Positions 33,775 to 42,062 of a stretch of 42,062 nt of DNA are shown piece after piece. The position numbers and the translations under genes were made by a program. Source of the stretch: Oceanospirillum multiglobuliferum (GTDB taxonomy: Bacteria; Pseudomonadota; Gammaproteobacteria; Pseudomonadales; Halomonadaceae); assembly GCF_900167095.1 (NCBI RefSeq), contig NZ_FUXG01000026.1, positions 1-42,062 of the forward strand. Reading direction: 5' to 3'. How positions within the stretch are numbered: the stretch's first letter is position 1; every line of letters begins with the position of its first letter. A model generated the notes under the pieces. That model was not told where the DNA came from, did no database searches, and worked only from the letters and a program-made list of their open reading frames with translations.

Positions 33775-34958
33775 AGCTGAATACCGTTGGGAAGGCCACG
33801 CTGTTGGCAAATTTTATCTAAGCTATCTAATAAACGATCTAACTGAGCGTCGGTATGGCTGGTGCTAAAAGTGATGCGTAAGCGTGCGCTGCCCTTGGCA
33901 ACGGTGGGTGGGCGAATGGCGGTGACCAGCAAGCCCTCAGCCTCTAGTGCTTGGCTCCATGCAAGGGTTTCAGTTTCGCTGCCCAAAACAATCGGTTGAA
34001 TGGGTGTTGGGCTGTCCATCAAGGTTAAACCCAGTGCTTTTGCTTCTTGGCGAAAACGTTGAATCAGTTTGTTAAGCTGTGTGCGACGTTCAGGCTCGGT
34101 TTGAACCAACTGCAAACTGGTGCGAGTGGCCGCAGCTACCGCAGGAGGAATTGCGGTGGTGTAGATATAAGGCCGGGCAAACTGAATCAAGGTTTCAATT
34201 AAGGTTTCACTGCCTGCGATAAAAGCACCACTGGTACCAAAGGCTTTACCTAGAGTGCCCATTAACACTTGTACTTGGTTTTGATCAAAGTGTTCAGCCA
34301 CTAAACCTTGGCCTTTACTGCCAATGCAACCGAAGCCGTGGGCATCATCCACCATCAACCAAGCGTTATGTTGCTGGGCGCAGTTGACCAACTCGCCAAT
34401 AGGGGCGCAGTCACCATCCATGCTGAACACTCCGTCGGTTACAATCAGACGGCGACGGCTTTGATCTTTTTCTAATCGACGAGTCAGGTTGTCCACATCG
34501 TTGTGTAAATAGCGCTGAAATTTCGCGCCAGAGTGCAAGCCACCGTCCAAGAGGGAGGCATGATTAAGCCGGTCTTCAAACACCGCATCGGGTTTGTCGA
34601 CCAAGGCTTGAATCGTACCCAAATTCGCCATAAAGCCTGTTGAAAACAGCAGGGCGCGATCTCGTCCTGTAAACGCTGCCAGTTCTTGTTCTAACTGATG
34701 ATGCTCTTCGCTATGGCCATTCACCAAATGTGAAGCACCGCTGCCCACGCCATAAGTAGAGGCTGCGGCCTGAAAGCGCGCCACCACTCTAGGGTCATTG
34801 GCTAATCCTAAATAATCATTACTGCAAAAGGTGAGCATCGGCTTACCGTCAATCACCGTTTCAGGTTGCTGGGCTTGCCCAAGTGTACGACGGGTACGGT
34901 ATAGATGTGCCTGTTGGCGCTCGGTTAACGTGGTGCGAAGGCTATCAAAAGCAGACAT
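33771..34958 (-). CDS. bioF: 8-amino-7-oxononanoate synthase
   Basis: A PLP-dependent enzyme that joins pimeloyl-ACP and alanine. The 395 residues have FCSNDYLGLANDPRV, GSGASHLVNGHSEEHHQLE, TDGVFSMDGDCAP, MVDDAHGFGCIG, and the PLP-binding Lys in MGTLGKAFGTSGAFI. It is the second gene of the operon, 118 bp after bioB, and its stop is coupled to bioH. Confidence 0.96.
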   Translation of the reverse strand: MSAFDSLRTTLTERQQAHLYRTRRTLGQAQQPETVIDGKPMLTFCSNDYLGLANDPRVVARFQAAASTYGVGSGASHLVNGHSEEHHQLEQELAAFTGRDRALLFSTGFMANLGTIQALVDKPDAVFEDRLNHASLLDGGLHSGAKFQRYLHNDVDNLTRRLEKDQSRRRLIVTDGVFSMDGDCAPIGELVNCAQQHNAWLMVDDAHGFGCIGSKGQGLVAEHFDQNQVQVLMGTLGKAFGTSGAFIAGSETLIETLIQFARPYIYTTAIPPAVAAATRTSLQLVQTEPERRTQLNKLIQRFRQEAKALGLTLMDSPTPIQPIVLGSETETLAWSQALEAEGLLVTAIRPPTVAKGSARLRITFSTSHTDAQLDRLLDSLDKICQQRGLPNGIQL

Positions 34959-34992
34959 GATGACGGTGTCCGGCGGTGTTGATAAAAGAGTA

Positions 34993-35015
34993 AAGTGGGT
35001 CGCTTTGACCCACTT
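34993..35015 (-). other. Hairpin between bioB and bioF
   Basis: A perfect nine-base inverted repeat (34993-35001 with 35007-35015) with a five-base loop lies in the bioB-bioF gap. On the minus strand it is followed by TACTCTTTTATC, a weak T-rich stretch. It may be a partial terminator or an RNA stability or processing hairpin that lowers expression of bioFHCD relative to bioB. Confidence 0.55.
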
Positions 35016-35076
35016 ATGATTTGAACGGCTTAAACCTCAAACTTGCTAAAAATGTCTAGGTTAGAGGCCGAAAATA

Positions 35077-36168
35077 TTAAACCACTAAACCGCAAGGTTT
35101 ACGCTCACGGGTGCCGTTGTTGCTTGCGCTGGCATCGTAGAACTGGCTGTTTTGTCCGTCCAAGGCTTCTTGTAGCGCGGCTTCATGTACGGTTTCGTCT
35201 ACTGATACTTCACGGCGCTCAGGGTGAATGCCTAGGCGAGTGAATAGCATTTTGTCTTTTTCTGCCTGAGGGTTGGCCGTGGTTAGCAAACGCTCACCGT
35301 AGAATATAGAGTTGGCACCTGCGAAGAAGGTCATCGCTTGCATCTCGTCGCTCATCTCTTCACGACCTGCGGATAAACGCACATGAGAAGCAGGCATCAT
35401 AATACGCGCCACCGCAATAGTACGGACAAACTCAATAGGGTCTAGTGCCTCAACTTGATCAAGCGGTGTACCTTCCACTTTAACCAACATATTGATCGGT
35501 ACACTTTCTGGGTGCGGTGCTAAAGTTGATAGCTGAATCAGCAGTTTGGCACGGTCTGATTCTTTCTCGCCCATGCCCAAAATACCGCCTGAGCAGATTT
35601 TCATACCCGCATCACGCACATGAGACAGCGTATCTAAACGGTCTTGATAGGTGCGCGTGGTGATAATTTTGTCGTAAAACTCAGGAGAGGTGTCTAAGTT
35701 ATGGTTGTAATAATCTAAGCCGGCTTGTGCCAGTTCAGAGGCTTGTTCTTTGTCTAACATGCCCAGCGTCATGCAGGTTTCTAGCCCTAATGACTTAACA
35801 CCTTTAACCATCTCAACCACATAGGGTAGATCTTTTTTACTAGGCGACTTCCACGCCGCGCCCATGCAAAAACGGCTGGCACCACTTGCCTTGGCTGCCT
35901 TGGCTTGCTCTAGCACTTGCTGAACTTCCATCAAGCGCTCTTTTTCAAGGCCTGTGTTGTAGTGACCGCTTTGTGGACAATATTTGCAATCTTCAGGGCA
36001 TGCGCCAGTTTTGATTGAAAGCAGGGTGCTGACCTGTACCGCATTTGGGTCAAAGTTCTCACGATGAATACTGTGAGCTTTAAACAGTAGATCGTTCAGT
36101 GGTAAAGCAAAAAGTGCCTGAACTTCTTCTAGTGTCCAATCGTGACGGGTTGCAGTTAAAGTGGTCAT
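35077..36168 (-). CDS. bioB: Biotin synthase
   Basis: A radical SAM enzyme that inserts sulfur into dethiobiotin. The CxxxCxxC iron-sulfur motif is [14 protein letters not shown] near residue 60. The family segments [35 protein letters not shown] and SAGREEM are all present. The 363 residues include an extended C-terminus after the core, ending in KPCGLVV. It is the first gene of the operon, and its promoter overlaps a BirA-type operator. Confidence 0.97.
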   Translation of the reverse strand: MTTLTATRHDWTLEEVQALFALPLNDLLFKAHSIHRENFDPNAVQVSTLLSIKTGACPEDCKYCPQSGHYNTGLEKERLMEVQQVLEQAKAAKASGASRFCMGAAWKSPSKKDLPYVVEMVKGVKSLGLETCMTLGMLDKEQASELAQAGLDYYNHNLDTSPEFYDKIITTRTYQDRLDTLSHVRDAGMKICSGGILGMGEKESDRAKLLIQLSTLAPHPESVPINMLVKVEGTPLDQVEALDPIEFVRTIAVARIMMPASHVRLSAGREEMSDEMQAMTFFAGANSIFYGERLLTTANPQAEKDKMLFTRLGIHPERREVSVDETVHEAALQEALDGQNSQFYDASASNNGTRERKPCGLVV

Positions 36169-36210
36169 TTAGATTCCTGTTATGCGTTGAATCGTAGAAC
36201 AATGGCAAGC

Positions 36211-36238
36211 ATAATAAATGCCTATTACAAGCTGTCAA
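36211..36238 (-). promoter_or_regulatory. bioB promoter
   Basis: On the minus strand TTGACA (36233-36238), a 16-base spacer and TATTAT (36211-36216) make a good sigma-70 promoter about 40 bp upstream of ATG 36168. The -35 lies in the left half of the BirA-type operator. Confidence 0.75.
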
Positions 36239-36263
36239 CCAGATTTGGCTTTTAAGGTTGACG
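36233..36263. promoter_or_regulatory. BirA-type biotin operator (bioO)
   Basis: TGTCAACC, 15 bases, then GGTTGACG fits the known bacterial BirA consensus TGTtAACC-N14/15-GGTTaACA, with the less conserved position changed symmetrically in both halves. It overlaps the bioB -35 and lies 38 bp before comF. Repression by biotinyl-AMP-bound BirA is expected from the family of sites. Confidence 0.75.
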
Positions 36264-36300
36264 AAGATGGATTTATTACACGTTCATTAGGGATGGTGCT

Positions 36301-37086
36301 GTGTTTAAATTGTTTGATCGCAAGAGTCGCTCAGCCAGAACCGATAATAGTCTGTTTAATAAAAGTGTTGGGCTTTTTAAACATAGATTGATGGGTGGGC
36401 GTTGTTTGGCCTGTTTAGCCATTGCACAGGACAATATTGCGCTTTGTTCGGGCTGTGAGCAAAGCCTTGCCTTAAATCGAGAGCCTTGTGTGCAATGCGC
36501 TGAGCCATTTACCGCAAAGCCTAACTTTGAGCATCAAGCAATTTGTGCCAGCTGCCAAGCTGACCAGCCTGCCTTTAGTCGTACTTACGCCCCCTATCTT
36601 TATGCTTACCCTTTAGATCGCCTGATTAGCCGTTTTAAAGATGATGGGCAGATGATTTATGGTCAGCTGCTCTCTCAGTTATTAGCTGAGCGATTACGAG
36701 ATAATTTTTCAGAGTTGGAGTTCCAGCGTCCCGATCAAGTAATGGCAGTCCCTATTCATATTACACGTCGTTTCAGTCGTGGTTTTAATCCTGCTGCGTT
36801 GCTGGCTGATGCTTTGTCGCATCAACTGAGCTGCCACTTTAATCCAAAACTTTGTGTGAAAACAAAGGTGACTGAAAAGCAGCAGGTGCTTAATCGAGAG
36901 CAGCGGCAGCAAAACTTACACGATAGTTTTCAACTGACACAGTCTGTTGAGGGACAAAGAATAGCGGTGGTAGACGATGTGATGACCACTGGAGCAACGG
37001 CGCGTGTGATTGCACAGCTATTAAGGGATAATGGTGCTGCCGAAGTGTATATTTGGGCATTGGCGCGTACGCCGCTAACACCTTAA
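36301..37086 (+). CDS. comF: ComF/GntX family phosphoribosyltransferase-like protein
   Basis: The 261 residues have an N-terminal zinc-ribbon pattern (CLACLAI, LCSGCEQ, CVQCAEPF and CASC pairs) and a C-terminal phosphoribosyltransferase fold with VPIHITRRFSRGFNPA and the PRPP-binding VVDDVMTTGAT. Relatives act in DNA uptake (ComF) or gluconate metabolism and iron-sulfur maturation (GntX); the role here is not certain. GTG 36301 is used. The gene is divergent from bioB, the usual position of comF homologues beside the biotin operon in gammaproteobacteria. Confidence 0.92.
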   Translation: MFKLFDRKSRSARTDNSLFNKSVGLFKHRLMGGRCLACLAIAQDNIALCSGCEQSLALNREPCVQCAEPFTAKPNFEHQAICASCQADQPAFSRTYAPYLYAYPLDRLISRFKDDGQMIYGQLLSQLLAERLRDNFSELEFQRPDQVMAVPIHITRRFSRGFNPAALLADALSHQLSCHFNPKLCVKTKVTEKQQVLNREQRQQNLHDSFQLTQSVEGQRIAVVDDVMTTGATARVIAQLLRDNGAAEVYIWALARTPLTP

Positions 37087-37119
37087 TAGACCGCCTTTTA
37101 ATTGCTGTGCTGGAACCCT

Positions 37120-38124
37120 ATGACCGAACTGACCTCTGTTTTTAATCAAGATCAACCTTATTACCAATTAGACCCAAGTCGAGTGATGGATGCGGTGGAG
37201 CATTTAGGGTTTTATTGTGACGGGCGTATTCAAGCATTAAACAGCTATGAAAACCGTGTTTTTCAAGTAGGCATTGAAGATGCTGTGCCCTTGATAGTGA
37301 AGTTTTATCGACCTGAGCGCTGGTCTGAAGCGCAAATCTTAGAAGAGCACCAATTTTGTCAAGAGCTTGTTGAAGCGGGTTTAGCCGTTGTTGCACCAAT
37401 GCAGCTTGAAGGCCAAAGCTTGTTCAACTTCAACGGCTATCGCTATGCTTTATTTCCTCGAAAAGGTGGTCACGCCCCTGAGCTGGATAATGAAAACCAT
37501 CTATTTGAACTAGGACGCTTTTTAGGACGTCTACATCAAACTTCTGAGTTGCGAGCTTTTCAACATCGCCCTACCTTATCTGTAAAAGACTATGGCCGAG
37601 TGGCACAGCAACAAGTACTCGACAGCCAGTTACTACAAGCTTATGAAAAACGCTATTTAAAGGTCACCGATCAGATTTTAGCCGAGGTGGAGCAGCGCTT
37701 TAATGCTTGTGCAGCACCTTTGATTCGAACACAAGGCGACTGCCATATGGGCAATATGCTATGGCGTGACGATGCCCTTGTACTGCTTGATTTTGACGAC
37801 TGTCGCATGGCCCCCGCTATGCAAGATATCTGGATGTTATTAACCGGAGATCAACAGCAACAACAACGTTGGTTAAGTGAGGTAGTTGAAGGCTATGAAG
37901 AATATCGTGAGTTTCCAGCCCGTGAACTACAGCTGGTTGAACCATTACGGGCATTGCGGATAGTCTATTACAGCGGATGGTTGGCACAGCGTCGTGCCGA
38001 TCCAGCCTTTATACAAGCCTTTCCTCAATTTGGCGGAGAAGCATGGTGGTCGGAGCATATTCGTAGTTTAGAGCAGCAACTACAACAGTTGTCTATGCCT
38101 TCTTTGAGTTTAACGCAGTACTAA
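37120..38124 (+). CDS. srkA: Stress response kinase A (YihE/RdoA family)
   Basis: A cytoplasmic protein kinase of the aminoglycoside-phosphotransferase fold, which protects cells from stress death in E. coli. The 334 residues (328 in E. coli) have SYENRVFQVG, the ATP-binding Lys in LIVKFYRPERW, the catalytic TQGDCHMGNMLW and the metal motif LLDFDDC. I start at ATG 37120, MTELTSVF; the upstream frame from 37102 lacks family support. In enterobacteria srkA precedes dsbA, which is not here. Confidence 0.93.
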   Translation: MTELTSVFNQDQPYYQLDPSRVMDAVEHLGFYCDGRIQALNSYENRVFQVGIEDAVPLIVKFYRPERWSEAQILEEHQFCQELVEAGLAVVAPMQLEGQSLFNFNGYRYALFPRKGGHAPELDNENHLFELGRFLGRLHQTSELRAFQHRPTLSVKDYGRVAQQQVLDSQLLQAYEKRYLKVTDQILAEVEQRFNACAAPLIRTQGDCHMGNMLWRDDALVLLDFDDCRMAPAMQDIWMLLTGDQQQQQRWLSEVVEGYEEYREFPARELQLVEPLRALRIVYYSGWLAQRRADPAFIQAFPQFGGEAWWSEHIRSLEQQLQQLSMPSLSLTQY

Positions 38125-38171
38125 TTTTCTTTGTTTAAATAGCCAGAGCGAGCGCTTTTAAAGGTATTTGG

Positions 38172-39632
38172 ATGCTGAACAAAACAACATCAAACCAACC
38201 TCTTTCCAAACAGCGTCTTATGCTGATGAAAGGTATTGTACTGGGCTTAACCGCTTCAACTTTACTGTTGACGGGCTGCGTGGGAAGCCGAACTTCTGTG
38301 GTAGAGATGCAAGCGCCTGCCCCAAAAAGCTTAGTGCCTTTACCACCGCCTGGTGGTTTTGTTGCTAAAGCGCCTGAGCCTGTCAGTGTGCCAACACCTA
38401 GAGCAACGCCTAAGCCAATGGCGATGCCTTCTACGCCCGCACCTATAGCGGCAGCCATTGAGCCTATTTCACAACCATTCTCAGTGCCCTTATCAGATGA
38501 TAATCAGCCTTTGTCTGATGAAACGCCTTTGTTGAATGAGCAACCACTTATTAAAGATGAGCCTGCTGCTTGGCTTGCCCGTTTTCCAGCCTTGGCAAAA
38601 GAGTATGAGCAATATAAAGATCAGATTGAAAAAGAGTACCGTGCTTACGAGCAAAAAGTGCAGCAACTACGCCAGAAAGCCAGTAAATATTGGGGTGATG
38701 GTAACGTTGCTGAACCTACCAATGACAAGTATGTGAAATACCAAGATGGCTATAAAAGCCGGGGTGAAGTCGACTTTGCGGGTGGTAACGTTATTGTTGA
38801 AACCGTTGACGAACAAGACCATAAGCAGCGCCTGTCAGAAGCGATTGTGGAAACCTTGTTAACACCTGATGATGCCCGAGACCCAGATCTATTCAGCGAT
38901 AAAAATATTACTTATCGAGGTCCACTGGTGCTAGAAGGTCAGGTTAAAGACCATGATGGCGTTATTGTGCAATGGGAGTGGCGTGCGAAGCGCTATGCTA
39001 ACTGGCTGGTTGAGAACAAACTGCAAACATTGAACATTGGCGGTAAAAAGGTCTACCGTGTAGAGATTCCAATGGAGTCGAACCACGAGCAAGTTCGGGG
39101 GCAAAAATATGAAGAGATCGTGCGTAAAGCTTCACAGCGCTACGATGTTCCTGAATCGCTAATCTACAGCATTATGGAAACCGAAAGCCACTTTAACCCT
39201 TATGCCACCAGTCATATTCCTGCCTATGGTTTAATGCAAGTTGTGCCAAGTACAGCAGGGCGTGACGTGTTTGAGCGTATCAAAAAGAAAAGTGGTCAGC
39301 CTGATCGTAGTTATCTATTTAATGTCACCAATAATATTGATACAGGTACAGCCTACTTAAGTATTCTGGATGATATTTATCTGAAAGGGGTCACAAATCC
39401 TCTATCGCGGGAATATTGTGTGATTTCAGCTTATAACGGTGGGGCAGGCAATGTATTGAAAACCTTCTCTAGTGATCGTAAGCGCGCCGTTTCAGTTATC
39501 AATAGCATGTCGCCACAACAGGTGTATTTGAAGTTAAACAAAAATCACCCAAGTGCTGAATCGAGGCATTATATTGAGAAAGTTGTGAAAGCCAAGCAAA
39601 AGTACCAAAGCACCGCAGTTGCCAGTAATTAA
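38172..39632 (+). CDS. MltC-like membrane-bound lytic murein transglycosylase
   Basis: A lipoprotein that cleaves peptidoglycan glycan strands at the outer membrane. The signal ends in the lipobox LLTGC at about residue 36. A Pro/Ala/Glu-rich linker follows (residues about 50-120), then a coiled EYEQYKDQIEKEYRAYE region. Next is an MltC-type N-terminal domain (YWGDGNVAEP, VKYQDGYKSRGEVDF). The catalytic SLT domain has the catalytic Glu in SIMETESHFNP, GLMQVVPSTAG and SAYNGGAGNVL. It is longer than E. coli MltC (486 against about 360) because of the proline-rich linker. Confidence 0.93.
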   Translation: MLNKTTSNQPLSKQRLMLMKGIVLGLTASTLLLTGCVGSRTSVVEMQAPAPKSLVPLPPPGGFVAKAPEPVSVPTPRATPKPMAMPSTPAPIAAAIEPISQPFSVPLSDDNQPLSDETPLLNEQPLIKDEPAAWLARFPALAKEYEQYKDQIEKEYRAYEQKVQQLRQKASKYWGDGNVAEPTNDKYVKYQDGYKSRGEVDFAGGNVIVETVDEQDHKQRLSEAIVETLLTPDDARDPDLFSDKNITYRGPLVLEGQVKDHDGVIVQWEWRAKRYANWLVENKLQTLNIGGKKVYRVEIPMESNHEQVRGQKYEEIVRKASQRYDVPESLIYSIMETESHFNPYATSHIPAYGLMQVVPSTAGRDVFERIKKKSGQPDRSYLFNVTNNIDTGTAYLSILDDIYLKGVTNPLSREYCVISAYNGGAGNVLKTFSSDRKRAVSVINSMSPQQVYLKLNKNHPSAESRHYIEKVVKAKQKYQSTAVASN

Positions 39633-39647
39633 AAAGAGGTTTTAAGC

Positions 39648-39670
39648 CAGCCCGAATCCTGTTCGGGCTG
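39648..39670 (+). terminator. Hairpin after the transglycosylase gene
   Basis: CAGCCCGAA (39648-39656) pairs perfectly with TTCGGGCTG (39662-39670). There is no clear T run after it (CGCCTGCTTTG), so it may be a weak terminator. Confidence 0.5.
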
Positions 39671-39774
39671 CGCCTGCTTTGTGTAAACGCCTGCATCACC
39701 CCTGACGCCAGAATCAACACACAACCTCTGATGAAGGGGTTTGCGGTTTAAATCCTAGTTCCGGTATAAAGCAT

Positions 39775-39805
39775 GTACGATCAAGTCGTAGATTGACGAC
39801 CGTAC
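39775..39805. other. Possible hairpin upstream of the ABC ATPase gene
   Basis: Outer GTACG/CGTAC (39775-39779, 39801-39805) and inner GTCGT/ACGAC (39785-39789, 39796-39800) could form a bulged stem 26 bp before ATG 39832. Its function is unknown and it could be chance. Confidence 0.3.
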
Positions 39806-39831
39806 TCCTTCACTATCAAGGCTGAATCGCT

Positions 39832-40620
39832 ATGCTAACGACCCCTCTGGCAGTGTTAAATAATCTCTCGGCGTTTCGTGGTGAACGTCAGGTTCTAAAT
39901 GGCTTCAATCTTACCCTTCATGAAGGGGAAAGCGTCGCTATTTTAGGGCCTAATGGCTGTGGTAAATCCACCTTGTTAAAGCTGCTGACCCGAGATCTTT
40001 ATCATGTCGACCAACCTGACAGCCAACTGTTGATCAAAGGGCAATCGCAGATCAACCTCATGCAGCTGAGAACATGGATTGGCATGGTCTCTCAAGACCT
40101 GCAAGCCCTTTATACCCCCTATACCAAAGGTCGGGATGTGGTTGCTTCGGGGTTATTCGGGGCGATTGGTGTACACAGCCACTTAAACTTAACAGACGCA
40201 CAGCAGCTGCGGGTGGATCAGGTGATGGCTGATCTTCATCTGGAAGGGCTTAGCGAAACAATGTTTCAACGTTTGTCCACAGGCCAACAGCGCCGATTAC
40301 TGTTGGCTCGGGCGCTGATTCATCAACCTTCGACCCTTATTTTTGATGAGCCTACCAACAGCCTTGACTTACAAGCGGCTTTTGAACTGATTGCTACCAT
40401 GCGTCAATTGGTACAGTCGGGTACCAATTTGATTATTGCTACCCATCATGTGCAAGAGATTATTCCTGAAGTGCAGCGCATCATATTGATGAAGCAGGGG
40501 CGTATTGTTGCCGATGGCGACAAAAAACAGGTTTTAACCACCGACAACCTCAGTGCGCTTTACGGTATTGCGCTGAAGTTAATGGAGCAAGATGGTTTTT
40601 ATCAGGTTTACCCTGCGTAA
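39832..40620 (+). CDS. ABC transporter ATP-binding protein, single domain
   Basis: A 262-residue ATPase with Walker A GPNGCGKSTLLKLL near residue 39, the signature LSTGQQRRLLLARAL, Walker B TLIFDEPTNSLD, and the H-loop IATHH. The signature has Thr in place of the first Gly. It resembles the YlmA/ModF-like stand-alone ATPases. No permease or binding protein is next to it, so either it works with membrane partners encoded elsewhere or it is not a transporter subunit. Confidence 0.9.
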   Translation: MLTTPLAVLNNLSAFRGERQVLNGFNLTLHEGESVAILGPNGCGKSTLLKLLTRDLYHVDQPDSQLLIKGQSQINLMQLRTWIGMVSQDLQALYTPYTKGRDVVASGLFGAIGVHSHLNLTDAQQLRVDQVMADLHLEGLSETMFQRLSTGQQRRLLLARALIHQPSTLIFDEPTNSLDLQAAFELIATMRQLVQSGTNLIIATHHVQEIIPEVQRIILMKQGRIVADGDKKQVLTTDNLSALYGIALKLMEQDGFYQVYPA

Positions 40621-40662
40621 AGTCTGTCATCCTAGAATGGCATGAATCTTTAAGGAATGTTG

Positions 40663-40824
40663 ATGAAGGTATCGGTATGGGGCAGGGTGATTGGCCTGTT
40701 ATTTTTAGTGGGCTGTGGCGAAGAGCACAGTGCCTCAAACAGGTCTAGGTCTACAGATGGTTACGGCAGCTATTTAGACAAAATAGGGTTACCTGTCGAT
40801 GGTCAAAGCGTTTGGCCGGAGTAG
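40663..40824 (+). CDS. Small lipoprotein of 53 residues
   Basis: A short frame from ATG 40663 with AAGGA six bases upstream. It encodes a signal peptide (MKVSVWGRVIGLLFLVGC) whose LVGC fits a lipobox, with the Cys at residue 18. A mature part of 36 residues follows, including DGYGSYLDKIGLPVDGQ and ending WPE. Asp or Arg sorting cannot be judged with confidence; the residue after the Cys is Gly, which favours the outer membrane. I recognise no family. Its start lies 42 bp after the ATPase stop, on the same strand. Confidence 0.65.
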   Translation: MKVSVWGRVIGLLFLVGCGEEHSASNRSRSTDGYGSYLDKIGLPVDGQSVWPE

Positions 40825-40878
40825 TCTTGTAGAGGGGCCGATTTTAATGAACAAATTTAACTCGTTAGGAGTCTCCTC

Positions 40879-41241
40879 ATGGCGTATGACACAGGCTTAG
40901 CGGAGCGTATTCGTGAGCAACTCAGGGGTAATCTCTATATTACCGAAAAGAAAATGTTCGGTGGGCTGTGTTTTTTGCATGACGGCAATATGCTCTGTGG
41001 CATCGTCAAAGATGAACTGATGCTGCGTACTGGGCCTGATCTTTATGCAATACTGCTGACCAAACCCTATGCTCGTGAGATGGACTTTACAGGTCGTCCT
41101 ATGAAGGGCATGTTAATCGTCGAAACGCAGGGTTTCTCAGAAGACACTGACTTAAAATGGTGGCTAGATCAGGTACTGGTGTTTGTGAGCGCACTGCCGC
41201 CGAAGGTTAATCAGAAACGATTGCCAACTGCACGGCCTTAG
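40879..41241 (+). CDS. TfoX N-terminal domain protein
   Basis: The 120 residues match the stand-alone TfoX-N domain: MAYDTGLAERIREQL, the KKMFGGLCFLHDGNMLCG segment, then DELMLRTGPD and DFTGRPMKGMLIV. The C-terminal domain found in the competence regulator TfoX is absent. Its function is unsettled. ATG 40879 follows TTAGGAGTC, a clear ribosome site. Confidence 0.88.
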   Translation: MAYDTGLAERIREQLRGNLYITEKKMFGGLCFLHDGNMLCGIVKDELMLRTGPDLYAILLTKPYAREMDFTGRPMKGMLIVETQGFSEDTDLKWWLDQVLVFVSALPPKVNQKRLPTARP

Positions 41242-41420
41242 CCGCGTGAATCTCAGTCGTGTCTTCAGTATTTCTGGATGCAGCAGACATTACTCATATT
41301 TATTTGAAATAAAGCGGGTTTTAAATTGGAGTGTGTGTAATTTCTGATTCAATAATATTAATTAAATAGTCGATTTTGATAGATTATTGCTGCTTACTAT
41401 TCACAAGTTTATTTTTTATA

Positions 41421-41717
41421 TTAGCTTAATATATTTAATATGTTTTTAGCTTGAACCAGTTCTTGTTCAGCGGCTTTTTTAAACCACATTACTGCTTTAA
41501 CCATATCTTGTTCTACCCCAAGGCCACTACGATACATTAAGCCAAGATTATATTGGGCTTTTGTATTGCCTTGTTCAGCGGCTTTTTTAAACCACCTGAA
41601 AGCTTTTTCCGGATCTTGCTTCACGCCTATACCAGAATGGTATATAAGGCCAAAACTTGACTTTAGCCAAGGTGTCGCCCCAATAAAAGGCTTTAATCTT
41701 ATTTTCTTTATAACCTC
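41421..41717 (-). pseudogene. 5'-truncated Sel1-repeat gene
   Basis: The minus-strand frame encodes two Sel1 units: GLIYHSGIGVKQDPEKAFRW and LGLMYRSGLGVEQDMVKA, separated by WFKKAAEQGNTKAQYN. Sel1 proteins are solenoid scaffolds. Upstream of the GTG at 41624 the frame stays open to a TAA at 41718-41720, with Sel1-like residues (FGLIYHSG) reaching beyond any plausible start, so the N-terminus is missing. A neighbouring frame over 41656-41710 (KAFYWGDTLAKVKF) could also be read as repeat, which would imply a one-base shift in the A4 run at 41652-41655; this is uncertain. The IS30-type element next to it is the likely cause of the loss. Confidence 0.65.
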
Positions 41718-41737
41718 TTAGCGGCAAATTCTGAGTG

Positions 41738-41769
41738 CAACACCTAATCCAATATCGGGTAAGGTGTTG
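41738..41769. repeat. Inverted repeat before the IS30-type transposase
   Basis: CAACACCT (41738-41745) and AGGTGTTG (41762-41769) are perfect inverted copies just before the transposase start. They may lie in or near the left end of the element and may control translation. The exact terminal repeat cannot be set without the right end. Confidence 0.55.
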
Positions 41770-41771
41770 TT

Positions 41772-42062
41772 ATGACATACAAAGAACTCAACATAGAAGA
41801 GCGTGCCACTATTCAAATTGGCCTGCTTCACAATCTCAGTCTGCGAAGTATTGCTCGCCTACTTGATCGAAGCCCCTCAACAATCAGTCGAGAGATTCGT
41901 CGTAACCAGCTTGCCGATGGCCTATACGAAGCACCTAAGGCTCAAGCCAACCGTCAGGCTCGAAGAGTAGGCTGTCGACCAGTGAAAAAGCTTGCTCAGG
42001 GTAATGAACTGTTTGACCTCGTGATTTTGATGCTGCGTCAGAGGTTCTCTCCACAGCAGATT
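41772..42062 (+). mobile_element. IS30-family transposase, N-terminal part (runs off the window)
   Basis: The frame is open from ATG 41772 to the window edge, giving 97 residues. It begins MTYKELNIEERATIQIGLL, has a helix-turn-helix LSLRSIARLLDRSPSTISREI and ends RQRFSPQQI, all typical of the N-terminal region of IS30 transposases. The DDE catalytic domain would lie beyond the window. The truncated Sel1 gene lies on its left side. Confidence 0.88.

Overview
The window is about 42 kb of chromosome from a Gram-negative bacterium, most likely a gammaproteobacterium of the Oceanospirillales/Pseudomonadales kind. I infer this from the heptose-type lipopolysaccharide core genes (hldD, hldE, waaF), a bioB-F-H-C-D operon, the mtnBDC methionine salvage genes, an E. 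coli-type LexA box and a BirA-type biotin operator. I cannot name the genus. Genes are dense, with many ATGA or TTGA overlaps, and GC is moderate (mid-40s percent by eye).

Layout. 1-501 is the end of a proline-rich gene with a tandem 27-bp repeat, followed by a large nested inverted repeat. 724-16075 (+) is a surface-polysaccharide block: rfbBACD (dTDP-L-rhamnose), a family 2 glycosyltransferase, a beta-CASP metallo-beta-lactamase protein, a WbaP-type initiating sugar phosphotransferase, galU, pgi, a catalytically degraded UDP-glucose dehydrogenase homologue, pgm, a MntA/HepT (MNT-HEPN) toxin-antitoxin pair, hldD and another glycosyltransferase. It converges on a minus-strand LPS core block (16085-21925): a polysaccharide deacetylase and a family 4 glycosyltransferase that look like one protein split at an A7 slippery run, a GT9 enzyme, a WaaE-like enzyme, a WaaL-like ligase and waaF. 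hldE and mscS run away divergently from waaF. No flippase or polymerase (wzx/wzy) is in the window.

24.4-31.4 kb is mixed housekeeping: an SOS-box gene for a LexA/UmuD-like S24 peptidase with no DNA-binding domain, coupled to yigZ; a small unknown gene; phaR; trmO; mtnBDC; a LysE exporter; a DUF523 gene; and two tandem tRNA-Leu(UAG) genes with a near-consensus promoter. 31.5-36.3 kb is the minus-strand biotin operon, whose promoter overlaps a BirA-type operator. Then follow comF, srkA, an MltC-like lytic transglycosylase, an orphan ABC ATPase, a short lipoprotein gene, a TfoX-N protein, a truncated Sel1-repeat gene, and the start of an IS30-family transposase that runs off the end.

Working together: rfb enzymes, GalU, Pgi and Pgm supply activated sugars; the initiating transferase and glycosyltransferases build a polysaccharide; HldD/HldE and the heptosyltransferases build the core; WaaL probably joins the two. 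The most unusual signals are the candidate -1 frameshift that would fuse the glycosyltransferase to the deacetylase, the dehydrogenase homologue that has lost its catalytic residues but is kept in the operon, the toxin-antitoxin pair embedded among LPS genes, and the SOS-controlled S24 peptidase without a polymerase partner.
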